Source of the DNA: Isoetes taiwanensis
Lineage: Eukaryota > Streptophyta > Lycopodiopsida > Isoetales > Isoetaceae
DNA length: 64,000 nt
Assembly: GCA_021234155.1 (NCBI GenBank)
Contig: JAJEKV010000039.1
Coordinates: 3,454,745 to 3,518,744, forward strand
Reading direction: 5' to 3'
Part shown: positions 34,453 through 47,000 of the stretch, in pieces
How the letters are laid out: each line of letters opens with the position of its first letter
Position numbering within the stretch: the stretch's first letter is position 1
Made by a program: the position numbers and the translations under genes
Notes under the pieces: generated by a model
What the model saw: the letters and a program-made list of their open reading frames with translations, nothing else
What the model was told of the DNA's origin: nothing
The model's database searches: none

Positions 34453-35643
34453 TTATTCCTTGTTTTTGGCAGCAAGTTTGGCAATTTCGAGCAAGGTCTC
34501 CTTTGTCATTTCACATATGCTTTGAGTCATTGCAGCCATTGACTCTGCAATTTTCAGACTGTTTGCAGATCTTATTGTTTCCAATTCCCTGACCAACTCA
34601 ATTTTTCTTGCACTTTCTTCTTTCAGAAAATCTAATTTCTTCACCTCAGTGTCCCCAAATGTGCTTGCCATCTGTGATATTCCCATTGCAATGTCCTCAT
34701 CTATTTGCAACCTGGACTTCTTTCTACTTGTAGGTTTTCCACAAACTCCAGGCTGATTACATGTTGCTGATCTGGGACTTGAAGAATCTGTCTGGTTTCC
34801 TGTGGGTGTCCTATTAATTGGAATTTCTGGCATCACTGGACTGCTTGGATTTCCCGGGTTCACATCATTGTTTGAATTGGGTGGATCAGCAAATTGGTCT
34901 TCAAATGCTGCATCTGTTCCAACAGTTTCAAAAAAACTGTCATTCATGAAAGATTCTGAGTAATTAGTATGCAAGTCTGCAGCCTCGAAAGCTTCATTGC
35001 CAAATTCACCATCATCACCAGCACCTGGTATTGGATTATCAGAGGTAACACCATATTTAACTTCTTCCATTCTGTCATACCACTGCCAACTTGATGGTTC
35101 AGAACTTGTATGGCTACAAGCCTCCTTCTCATCTTTAAATTTAGCTTGCAGCTTATCCCATTTGTTCTTTAGTTGTCTCAGCTCCACTAAACCCCCAACA
35201 AAGGGCTGCAATTTCATCATAATTTCCCTCCACTGTGTGTTGGAGAGGTTGAGGGTGCCTCCGGTTACCAATTTCATCTCGTTCAGGAGATTGAGGAATG
35301 TGGAGACACCGTGATCTGTCCATTGCACAGGGGACTTCCTATTCTTTGTGTCTATCACTTTCGAATTTTCCTTCTCATGCACAACAATAGCCAAAGCAGA
35401 ATCGGTTTCTAAAGATTCACTCACAATATTGGAGGATGCCTGAATTTCGTTGAATACACGCTTGGATCTCTTTTCTTTTGACTGTCTTGAAGAGGGAATT
35501 GGCTCAGAATTAGTCTCCAATTGCACATCCATGGAGATCTGGCCTGTCATTTTCCGGGTCCTTCTTGGTGCCATTTTTTCAACCCGAGGAGGCACGAAAG
35601 GCTTGCTGGTTGCTGGCAAAGCAGATCGAGAGGCCTTAGACAT
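34453..35643 (-). CDS. Myb/SANT-like DNA-binding protein of a Harbinger-type element
   Basis: 396 codons from ATG (35643), intact and without introns. The N-terminal 95 residues are basic and low-complexity (APRRTRKM). About 100-200 hold a Myb/SANT-like domain of the plant type (VQWTDHG, FLNLLNEM, LKNKWDKLQAKF, WYDRMEEVKYG). The middle is acidic and Asn/Pro-rich. There is a nuclear-signal-like RKKSRLQ near 309, and a C-terminal helix (about 330-396) of coiled-coil character. In PIF/Harbinger systems the Myb-like partner recruits the transposase to DNA. Alternatively, this is a host gene of the same family. Confidence 0.75.
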   Translation of the reverse strand: MSKASRSALPATSKPFVPPRVEKMAPRRTRKMTGQISMDVQLETNSEPIPSSRQSKEKRSKRVFNEIQASSNIVSESLETDSALAIVVHEKENSKVIDTKNRKSPVQWTDHGVSTFLNLLNEMKLVTGGTLNLSNTQWREIMMKLQPFVGGLVELRQLKNKWDKLQAKFKDEKEACSHTSSEPSSWQWYDRMEEVKYGVTSDNPIPGAGDDGEFGNEAFEAADLHTNYSESFMNDSFFETVGTDAAFEDQFADPPNSNNDVNPGNPSSPVMPEIPINRTPTGNQTDSSSPRSATCNQPGVCGKPTSRKKSRLQIDEDIAMGISQMASTFGDTEVKKLDFLKEESARKIELVRELETIRSANSLKIAESMAAMTQSICEMTKETLLEIAKLAAKNKE

Positions 35644-35649
35644 CTGAAT

Positions 35650-36187
<538 letters not shown>

Positions 36188-36574
36188 ACATCTCTGGGAC
36201 AGCTTTGGGGTTTTACTTCTGCTTTGTAACCCGAGGAAATATAGCTCTCACATACGGTGTCAGATTGCAACGAGGTTGGGCTCGTTGGAAAGCTTATTTC
36301 GAGCTCTTTCCAACGGTGTATAACATCAATACTTTTGATTTACTTAGAGAAAAAGGAAAGTGAAATGTTTGCAGCTTTAAACAACAAAATGTAGCAGTCT
36401 TAGACATTAAGAAACCATTGAAAATAACTAAGAAAGGCTTTAGATCATGGTGACCTACATTTAACACATTTAAATTTACTGCAGCACTAGCCTTACTAGT
36501 TTGACGCCCTAAATACTTTATTAATAGTTTAACCATTATAATACCAGTCTACTCATGGGGAGACAAAGATATCT

Positions 36575-37124
36575 CATTAGGGATTTTTTGAGATCATAAA
36601 AGGGCCTTCTAAGAACTGCTGACTAAGCTATATGAACTACCAATCAGAAAACAGAACTGGTAATCCAGTCAGCAAAACAGTTATAACTAACTCACTGGAT
36701 CATATTTTCTAGCATAAGTGTGGATAGAAAAGTCCAAATGAGCTCTTGTTTGGTGCAATAGATAGATCTCATTGAGAGCTTTCCAACCTTGGGTGGTTTG
36801 CATATCTTTTAGCCCCGTAGGATAGTAAAAAATGGTAAAAACCATATTTTTTAGAGTTTTGACAATCACAAGTGGTTAAAATATGTGCAAAGCACCTAAA
36901 GTTGGATAGATCTCAATGAGATCTATCTATTGCACTAAACGAGAGCTCATTTGGACTTTTCTATCAATAGTTATGCTAGAAAATGTGATCCAGTGAGTTA
37001 GTTATAACAGTTTTGCTGACTGGACCCGTCAGGCTCTGATTTCTGATTGGTAGTTCATTTATCTTCATTTGGCTTAGTTGGCATATTTTGAAGGCCCTTT
37101 TTTAATCTCAAAAAAACCCTAATG
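36575..37124. mobile_element. 550-bp foldback element with arms of about 220 bp
   Basis: The left arm (36575-about 36795) and right arm (about 36900-37124) are inverted repeats with scattered mismatches. They share CATTAGGG at the ends, AAAAGGGCCTTC, GAACTACCAATCAGAAA and ATAGATAGATCTCATTGAGA. The loop is about 100 bases. There is no coding capacity. I could not find a clean target duplication. A transcript would form a long hairpin, a typical source of small RNAs (inference). Confidence 0.85.
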
Positions 37125-38165
37125 CTAATTCTAGTGTATTTCACAAATTGCATTAATAGATATATTGGTCGTTAATAATAGGTCCAATTTCATAGGTTTG
37201 GAAAGGCAATTACTTTATGTCGTCGCTTCTTAATCACAGATTACTTCCTTCTAGAATACAAGGTGAGAAATCACAAGTCCAAATCATGCATGTTTTTAAA
37301 CATGTTGACAAGATGAATGAAGAGAAATGTTCGCCGCCGCGATAAATTTCTTGTAGTAATTAAAAAATAGCATACCTTCACACCATCATGCCTCACTATT
37401 CATGCTTACATTAGGACATCCCAATCCCTCTCTTACCTCTAACAAATTGCCTCATCAATGAAGTCTTATATGGCTTAAGCCATTTATTTCAATGCAAAGT
37501 GATGCCTTCTCAAGCTTAAACTTGTCAAGCTAGCTTGCTAATGTATAATAAAAAATTCAAACAAAAGATGTCTACTACATAGCTCAAGATACAATTCAAG
37601 TGCATTAACCTTACCATTGACCAGTTTAGCATATATAAATTTTAGAACTAAGCTCAAATGTTACTGTCTAGTTGTCTCAGTGAGATCTGAGGCAACAAAC
37701 AAGAATTATAAACCATATATGTCCAAGCCAATGGATCAAATAGAATGCAATTGCATCATGGCGTTAATCTACCCATTTATATTCAGTATACAATGCACTA
37801 TCAAATACTAAGCCCACCATGGCAAGAGAGATATCCAGCTCGGAGTAGATATGTACTCATATGACACTTTTTGGGTGGCCAAATCGAAAAGTGACGCCCC
37901 ATTTGTGTATTGTATCGCTATAAAGTCCACACAAATCAATCTAAGAGAGCCTAAAAAGATAGCAAACATATAGCACTGGCTTTGCTTAGGACTTATTTTC
38001 ACCTCACATAGACACCAGACCAGGTAATGCAAACAGAGTAATTGGTTGAAATTGGTGTATGACATCAGATGGTAAGGATGAAGGTTGAAAATGAGCAGGG
38101 GAATGAGAATAAAGCATATCTGCAATGATCGGGGGAAATGAATTTTGATCTCATGCTTTTGATGC
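37125..38165. other. No gene recognised, AT-rich
   Basis: The only possible signal is a degenerate piece upstream of the copia integrase fragment. Nothing else can be supported. Confidence 0.5.
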
Positions 38166-38169
38166 ATTC

Positions 38170-40623
38170 TTAAAAGCCATGGAATTCACCACGACATCAA
38201 CAAAATGGAATTGTAGAATGGAAGAATCGAACTGTAGCTGAATGTGTTAAGGCCATATTGTCTAAGGGCATTTAATGCAAAGTTTGGGTAGAAGCTATAA
38301 GCACAACAACGTATATCCTCAATGGTGTACCCACCAAAGCACTAAAAGAGAGAGTTCCTGAAGAAGCTTGGAGCGGCTTGAAGCCAACTGTTAAAATCTG
38401 CGGTGTTTGCTTGCATTGCTTATGCCATTTGCTTAAGGGAGAGAGGCCTGAAGGTAAACTGACCATCAAGGTTGTTAGATGAATGTACATGAGATATTAT
38501 GAAGGGAGTAAGGCTTATAAGTTGTATGATCCAGTTGGAATGATGTTGAACTGACACGGTGTTTTCTTTTTTGGACATACTTTAGTATTGGCAAAGGAGA
38601 AAAAGCAGCAGCTTGATTAATCCCTGAATAAAGGTGCAACAATAGATCGCTGGAGTGATGATTCATTAGACGCATCAAATGATGAACAAGAAAAGCATTC
38701 AAAACTCACTTAAAAGCAAGTGAACCAAACGATTCTAATTGTGAGTCGATTGTTCAAGAAAGCAAAGATGACGGCATTCAGTCAATATTCTCGCACATGG
38801 AAGCCAATAGATCAGATGTTGGATTATTGCCATCCTGGATAAAGAGAAGTTTTGAACACATGTTCAATGATAACAGATAAACCTCAAAAGTTTGCCGAGT
38901 CAAGATGCCGCCAAATAGAATGTAATCATGCTTGTAGAATACAACTCTTTGATAGAATCAAACTTGGGATTTGTGCAATCCATCTAAGGGTGATTTTCTA
39001 CTATAGTCGTAAAATAAGACTGTCACATTGAGATATGACACCGTTTATGACTCCAAATCAAAAAATATGACACATAACATTAAAGTTGTTTTTCCACGAT
39101 AAGGTGTTATAAAATAAGACACCATCAAAATGCTAGTGGAAAACCCCCCAAAAAATAAGACATGTCCTATTTTAATGATATTTTTAACATATGTGACACT
39201 GTCTTATTTTATACGGGGGGAAATCCCCAAGTATAAAATAAGACTCAAAAGGAGGGACCGAACCTATCCAAACCTAAATGGGATATGTCTTATTTGTAAA
39301 AGTAGAAAATCATTTCTTTCTTATTTGCTTATGTGGCCCAAGAGAAATGGCTAAAACATGAGACACCGCTCTAGTGGAAAATCACCCTAAAGGATGGAAC
39401 ATCGTGAACTATAAGTGGATTTTTAAGGTCAAATTTAATGAGCAGAAGGAGATTGTGAGGCACAAAGCTCGGGTAGTGACTCCAAGAATCTTTTGCACCA
39501 GTGGCAAGGCTAACTTTCCTCCGATATATTTTGGCTTAGAGAATTAGATGAGGAAGTGTAGATGAGGCAGCAAGTAGGTTTCGGCAATTGTTCGGCCAGG
39601 AGAAGAAAACGAATTTTATAGGCTTAAAAAAACGATCTACGTCTCAAGCAAGCTTCAAGACAGTAGTACAAGACCATTGCCAGTTTTTAAGACTGAAGGG
39701 TTTTCTCCTAGAAATGCAAATTGGATGTGTACATCAAGCAGGAGAAAGGTACTATCATTAGCATTCTTATATATGTTGATCTTATTGTTGCTAGCAGTAA
39801 TCTTCAAAAGGTCAAACGAACACTAGCTTAAAGGTTTCACATGACTGATTTAGGAGAACTCAAATTCTTCTTGGGTATTCTAGTCACAAGGAACTGCAGA
39901 AAAAAGAAAACCAATCCGACACATCATCATCGCATTAAAAGTTTACTATTGAAGTCCGAAATGGAAGAAATGCAAATATTCGGATACTTCTTCAACCATC
40001 AAGGCACTTACTTTTGATATGTGTCCTAAAACATCATCGCATTTGAGAGTGATCAAATGGAGGATGTGCCATACAAAAGCTTAGTGGGGTCACTTATGCA
40101 TCTCATCTCATGGTGTGTACTTGGCCTAATGTTGCAAGAACTTTGGTCAATGTAAGTCAGTCCATGGGTAATCCATGGCCAAATCATTGGACTGCTGTAA
40201 AATGAATCCTTTGTTATCTAAGTAAGACCCATTCTCTTGGGATTTCTTGAAGCAAAATGCATGGGGGTTTTGCGCAGCAACCACCAAGGTACTGGCATTG
40301 AACAAAAGGACCTACGACCATCTCAAGGACAGTAAGGCAGCTATAGCATTTCCAAAGCATCCAAGCAATTGGTCAAAGACATTGGCACAATAAGGCAGCT
40401 ATAGCGTTGGTGAAGCATCCAAGTAATTGGTCAAAGGCGAAGCATATACAAATACAGTTTCATTTCAATCAAGAAAAGGGATAAGTGCGATTAGATGAAT
40501 TTCTGACTGCTGATACATTCACAAAGGCTTTGAAAAAGGCAAGATTTGTTGTGTGGCTGAGCTTGGAATGTGGAAAAACTATTAGATTCTATCTCATGAA
40601 GTTGGCTATCTTCAGAGGGAGAA
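38170..40623 (+). pseudogene. Degenerate Ty1/copia pol remnant
   Basis: Pieces in copia order. Integrase: HQQNGIVEWKNRTVAECVK near 38190-38260 and VWVEAISTTTYILNG near 38285. RT: NYKWIFKVKFNEQKE near 39409-39450, then YIKQEKGTIISILIYVDL near 39730-39785, where the catalytic YVDD reads YVDL, and HMTDLGELKFFLGI near 39838. RNase H end: HFNQEKG and FTKALKKARF near 40465-40550. There are many stops and frameshifts. A Tourist-like MITE interrupts it. Confidence 0.85.
38988..39387. mobile_element. 400-bp Tourist-like MITE in the copia remnant
   Basis: Terminal inverted repeats GGGTGATTTTCYACTAKAG (Y, K: the two ends differ), flanked by TAA on both sides (38985-38987 and 39388-39390). A TIR starting with GGG and a 3-bp TAA target duplication are the signature of Tourist/PIF-Harbinger MITEs. 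The interior holds at least five copies of an AAATAAGAC-like word in both orientations. It has no ORF. Its insertion postdates the copia element. Confidence 0.9.
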
Positions 40624-40890
40624 TGTTGATATTAGAAGACAGCATCTTGATTGAAGTTAGTTGTATTGTCTATCATTAGATAGCTGTCAAAGTTAGCCGT
40701 TTGGCCCGTTGTATATCAGGTGCTTGGAATACGAAATGGAGACTTCCTGTTCTATTCTCCATGTGGTTCTTGGACTTTTATGTGAAACATAGGCAATCTC
40801 CCCTTTGCTGAGGCCTGCATTAAAATACATCTTTTGCTGGAGCTAGAAACTGTGCTTGCTTGCAAATTTATGGTACAGGAAGTTGTTACA
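40624..40890 (+). repeat. Probable 3' LTR of the copia remnant
   Basis: It starts TGTTGATATTAG right after a polypurine tract (CAGAGGGAGAA), as in copia elements. The right end is set tentatively at TTGTTACA. No 5' LTR partner was found. Confidence 0.45.
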
Positions 40891-41037
40891 AGATGCCTTT
40901 GCGTGGCTTGGCATTATCATTGTTTTAAAAAAAGAAAAATGAAGGACGACGCTGCTTCTTTAAGTTTTAGACAATACGGTATCTTCTGTTAGCCAGCTTG
41001 CACGTCCAGCTGTGACCTTCCTTGGAAAACGAATATA

Positions 41038-44000
41038 TCAGATGATAATGGAGGATCTAGAAGTATCCAAATGAGCAATTCGGCAGGTTCCTAAGAGTAC
41101 TTCAGGCAGCTCATCTTCAGTATTTCCCTTCACGAAGGAACTTAGTGTTAAAACATAACAATTGACTGCGTACAAAGTGCAGAATGAAAAGAGATACTTA
41201 CCTGAATAAGGAAAGCCATTTCGATAACGAGCTTACTCAAGTACCCAAAGACAAGACTGACAACACCCTTAGCTATTGATGAGGAACCAACATCGACATC
41301 CAACTGTAAAAGTTCTTTCTGAATTATCAACTTGTGCAAACAACTAACATAGAAAAGGTGAAAGTAGTATTATACTTCTATGTAATTTTTGTCTCTGAAA
41401 TAATTGATTTCAAGAGCTTCACCAATCAGACAAGCAGTCTTCCCGACACTTTGTTTCACAATCCACGAACCCTGGCATGAAAATTAAAGGACCTTCAACC
41501 ATGTTCCAATAAAAAATCACGGATACCTCTGCCTACCTCTGCAACATATGGAATAAGCTTGAAACGGGAACTACGAAATTTGTCATCCCCATTTGCAAAT
41601 TTTTCTAAAAGTGGAAACTTATGAAGAGGCTGGTTCATCATATAATAAAGTGACAGAAAATATGAAGTTGCTCCTGGAACCTGACATGAAAAGAAGAAGA
41701 CGCCCTTTCTATTAACACAGAACTTGACAAATGGTTTGGCAACACAATTGAGAGAACAGCCTACCAGACACAAATGGTTTGGTGCGTAAAATAAAGCATG
41801 AATATAGAAGTAAACAAAGCATTCTTTGCAAAGGATGATCCTACGGTAAAAACAGAAGAAATCAACAAGTGATCTTTATTTCTCTATATCATTGTCAACT
41901 TAAGCATTCAATAGATGCAAATTTTTGACAAGTGACGCAGAGAAGTACGAGTAATGATATTTATTTGCACTAGGCTGACCATCAACCAGATCTGTGGTTT
42001 CATGTAAACACGTGTCTCATATTCTAGTTACTTACTTTGGCTTGACTATTGCAGCAAGATCTTACAGGTACCGATGATACTATTGTAAGATATGCGAACA
42101 AAAGTCCATTTCCATTCAGTCTGACTTGACCCCTTGGGTTATTTCATATTTCAGATGCCATTATTTAGACACCTTTAAGCCTCTCCTTGTTGCGAAAGGA
42201 TGGCATAAACCTGGTACATAACCTGTTGAACAATACTATACATACATCTAGACAGTTTTGGGAGATCTCTTCAAGAAAAAAACACTGAAAAGTACACGCA
42301 TATCCCTAACTTTATCCATGACAATTTGGAATTTACTAGGATACCATTAGGGCACATGCATTTTGGGGCCTCAAACCATTAGTTAATATGCTAAAGAATG
42401 ATGCTAAAGCATCAACGTGCATTAACTCCATATTTCAATATAATTAAGGTGAATGTGATATTTCTGCAGACAGTAAGTTCATGTGGGACTAGACACCAAG
42501 AACCTTACTTGTAAACTCCTTCAGATTCCTATACTCAGTCGCATACAGACAACCAATGCTCAAGAGCTATTTAAGCAGAAAATATATTTATGTGTATTGG
42601 TAACATGCTTTATGATTATGTAATGATCTTTAATCGGTTCGGATGTTTACACGCAGTACAAAATTAGCATCTAAACTTCAGAACAGAAACAAACTTTACT
42701 TTCAAGAAAATACATCCAATAATTGCAGACAGCAATCACCTGGAGATTGACAACAAGAAAGAATGAATCATCCAATTTGCTGCACTTCTGTGACGTGAAA
42801 AATACAATATCAGGTTTCCATAGAACAGCAAATATAGCATTTTTGGCTTACATTGCATCAACTAACCTGCATGAGATTGCTTGGTCGACTCGCTAAATGA
42901 TCTTCACGCTTATCTGATTTTAGCCAATCTACCGCAATCAATTGCATCACTGTCTCTTTAGCTTTCACCTGTAGAATAATTTTAGTGACATCTAGGAACA
43001 GTATTGCACCTATTGGGACTTCCTCACTTCTCAACATTACCAGCCTGGCTGACAGTTATTTTATTGAGCATGACAGCTAATCGAAATTGACTGGTACCTT
43101 GCCAGGATTATTGCCTAACGGGTCTTTCAGCCCTTAAAGAGCATGATGGACTGGGACTGAGATATCTCGAACTGAAGATTAAGTACTACCTATTTGTGGA
43201 AACAGGACAGCTTGCCGCTATGTACACTAGATAATTACATCAATGTAGATATGGTTTCAAACAATGGGCCGAGCAAGGTATCCACCATTCCAAGGCACAA
43301 AAAATGCCAACAACTCACATGCATCAATGCTGGCATCTCGCTTGATGGATCTGGATGCCCAAGCCAATACAACCCAAAAAAGGCACTGGACATTAACAAG
43401 GCAGGTATGGATCACAAGGCCAACTGCACCAGAAGTCTTCATTTGAGATCAGAAAGGTTTATGTCAAGTTTATACTATTTTGCTAGAAACAGAAAGCCAG
43501 TGCCATACTTTTTAACCCTAAAGTGAGTTTTGCAATCTCCAAGGCGCATTACATTCCCAATCATTAAAAATGACTTATCCTTGAGTGCAGCCTCAATCTT
43601 TACATTTGCCACATGAGCTACTTACATTTGCCATCAGCCATCATGTGCTACTAAACATGACCATGCTGTCAGCATCCTCACTTATCTAACATAAATGCAA
43701 ACTCAAGACCTTTCTCTTTTGGTACATGACCTCAAATTTGCACGGCTTCTCCATCGTTCAGTTCTTACGATTGTTTAAAACATAGCAATTTTCTACATTT
43801 TATTTCTTGTACAGGACCTTAAGATGCAAAACCTTTAATAGAATAAACCGCACAAATTGATTCTTTAGGTTGTTCAAAGTTTTGAGCCCTTTACATTACT
43901 CAATACGATTATGAAAGAAAATATCCTCTTTATATCTTCATTTAGATATACCTTCTGATTATCATAAGGGTATCTTTTCCCACGAATAAGAAATGTGGAA

Positions 44001-47000
44001 GGCTCAGCCATAGTCCAGGAGCAGAGGGATGTTAGCCCAGCGCACTTAGGAAGGTTCCCTTCCTTTTCAAGATGGCTTATAGCATCCCCTTTCTTGACTG
44101 AGACATCTGGCGGACCTTTCTTGTGAGCTGCTTCAACAGGAGACAACATGTGAATAGAGAAACTAAAAGATGGGCCCAGATTTATGCTAGAAAGCCTGCA
44201 ATCAATGCTGTACCTGCATTTGCAATGCGCTTAACAATACTAGCAGTCTTGAAGATATCTGCTGCCTGCAATACAAGAGACAGCAATTCGATTTCAACAT
44301 GCACCTATAAATATCTAATTTTATAGTAGATCCTATAATACCAACACGAGGTAATGTAAAACATGTCGTAAATCATAACCAATTCACCTCTACAATGTAA
44401 ATAGCAAGGTTGCTTTTGACTCCTATTTCCTGATCACAAGGAAAAAAATGCTACATACGGTAAAGGGTCTATCTCACATGGGTGCCATCTGCTTTAGGGG
44501 TTTCATCCAAAGTGCCTTCTGTCTCAGATTGGGAATGCAAGGTTTCTTCCGGGTAATCCTCCTGGTCAGATTCATCAGAAAAGTCAAAAAACTCATCTGG
44601 TGCATCTATCAAGGGCATAAATGACTTTTCATCGTTAACATCATATCGTGCTGTTTTGAATTCTGACTCCTCTGCAGTGGTAAGTCCCTGACTTTTTGAA
44701 TAGGGACTATTTTCAGGGGCATCTGAGGGATATCCCTCCTTTGATTCGTACCCTGAGGACGAACTGAAATGATAACCAAGGGGCTTTGACTCGAAAAACT
44801 CTCTTAAGGCTGCAAATAACATTGAAAATGTATTGCAGGTCAGAAAAACGTTCCAGGTCGAAACCTTGAAAGTTGCATGCTACACCTGCAATGCGTTCAA
44901 GAAACTGAAGTGTTGCTTTTTCCATGCGTGCTGGTTCAAAGTAATACGACCATGACTTCCAATCTATTTCTACCATGTGTCTTAGAAGAGAACGTGGTGC
45001 AGTCCCCTCAAACTTAAGAGGTGATATGACATATCCACCGCCTGCAGGTGAACATATGATTTATGTTTCTGCAAAAGGTTCATATACTTCTCTTTTGTGC
45101 TAAAAGATAATGTTTAAATACTTTTAATCTCAGCACGCACAAATCCTCGCTGATTTGGACACCGATCATCTTCAACCGATCGATAAAGAATAGCTGCAGC
45201 ATTGCAATCATAAGGATCAGAATATATTACGAAACGAATTTTATTTCAAAGAGGAACCTTAACAAGCTTTCTACAAACTTACTATATGAACCATCATACT
45301 CGCGCCTCCAGTAACGGAGAAATAACAAATCTCTTGGTCTCATAGACCTAGATTGCAAAAACTCAAGGCAGTTAAATTAATCGTTTTTAATATCTTCAGT
45401 ACTACATACACTCACCCAGGTAGCCACCGGTCATGCAATTGCTTGTGCACAATATCTGTGTGTCCATTTACATGCTCGATTATCTTTCCTTGCTTGAAAC
45501 AAAAATCCCATCTATAATGAACATTACTCATTATTTGAAAGGTGAAAATGTCCATAATGGAAATGGTGGTAGTTGTACTCACTCTGCGCGTGAAGGTCCC
45601 AAGGCCATGACGGTATCAAAGATGGTTTCACAGCTTCCCTTCAATATGCCAACTGCCATAATTGCAGGGTGTCTTTGTCCAAACTGTTTGAAAGGTCAAA
45701 TTTTGTTGAATTAAATTCAATAATCACATGAGCCAATATGAGGCCCAATATTATAAACTTCTTCATAACCCAGTATGTACACAATAGAAAAGTAAAAGCT
45801 TGCCTTGCTGCCCCCCTTTCCATTTCCACTTTCAGCATATAGACGTAGTCCTGAATATGTTGCATATAATGACAGAAAGGCAGTTATTTGTCTACGAGTC
45901 ATAGCATAACCTGCTTCTAAACGGGGGCTCAAACCTTACCATTCCTACACCCAAAAATCTCCCATGGTGAGGTAGAAATTACATCAGGTGAGTCATGAGA
46001 GGCTTCCAAAATTAGTGGACCAACCCAATCAAGAGGGTCTGCAAAGCAGGGAAAAAATTGGTAAAATACAATCGAAAAGACATTTACATTTATCTACACA
46101 TGTGCCTCCCTTGTAAGGTCCATGCAGCCATGCATATCAAAAGAAGCTTAAATCAGTTTATGCAACTGCATGGTCTATTATACCTTTATGACTTGATTTA
46201 TTTGCTTCCTTATTCTTTAACAGCCATGAAGGCGGGCTGGCAAAACGAACACATTAATCAGATATTTCACATTGCATGCAAAAGGGCCTTTCCCAAAATT
46301 CAATGTAGTAATTTAATCAAACATGGATATAAATGGTCAAACATACTTTAAGAAGTCCTCAACTATTGATCGAGAGCAATTATTCAAGAGGCATCCATTC
46401 CATTTGAAATGCACTTCCAAGATGCTCATACAAAGCTCCTTTCATTTGACATGCTGGGAAACTTGAAGCATTATGTTGGGAGTTTATTTGCAATCTTGAT
46501 GCTTTAAAAAGGCTTCCCTCTCTAAAAAGTAAACAGTCTATGCCTCATAATATATTGCTTACTGAATTTAATTCTAAACCCGTACAACCAAATATGATCC
46601 TAAGCTTAATACTAAACTTTAACACTTGTTGGAAGAAATGAAAAATGAGTATGGCAAACTTTAACACTTGTTGGAAGAAATGAAAAATGAGTATGGAAAA
46701 CCTATGGACATTCTATCTGTGCCTACATACTTGGGAGCGGAGTCTTCATGTCCCCTTTTCATATCAAGAAACACTAGCTAAGCCAGAATTGCTAAAGGAT
46801 TGCCATTTAAATTGCCTTTCAATATGCTCATGCAAAGCTCCTTTTATTTGAGATGCTCATGGAGAGGAGGTTTAGATGGATGACAAATTGGGGAGCTGAT
46901 CTGCATCATGATCAATGGTCTCAGTTAAGGAGGCTTTAAATATCTCTCCTCTCTAAATTGTCAAGAATAAACAATGTCTCTATGCATCATAATTTATTGT

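Noticed and set aside
43194-43526. 110-codon frame on + inside the EDR2-like gene
   Set aside because: It lies in an intron on the opposite strand between well-supported exons and has no domain.
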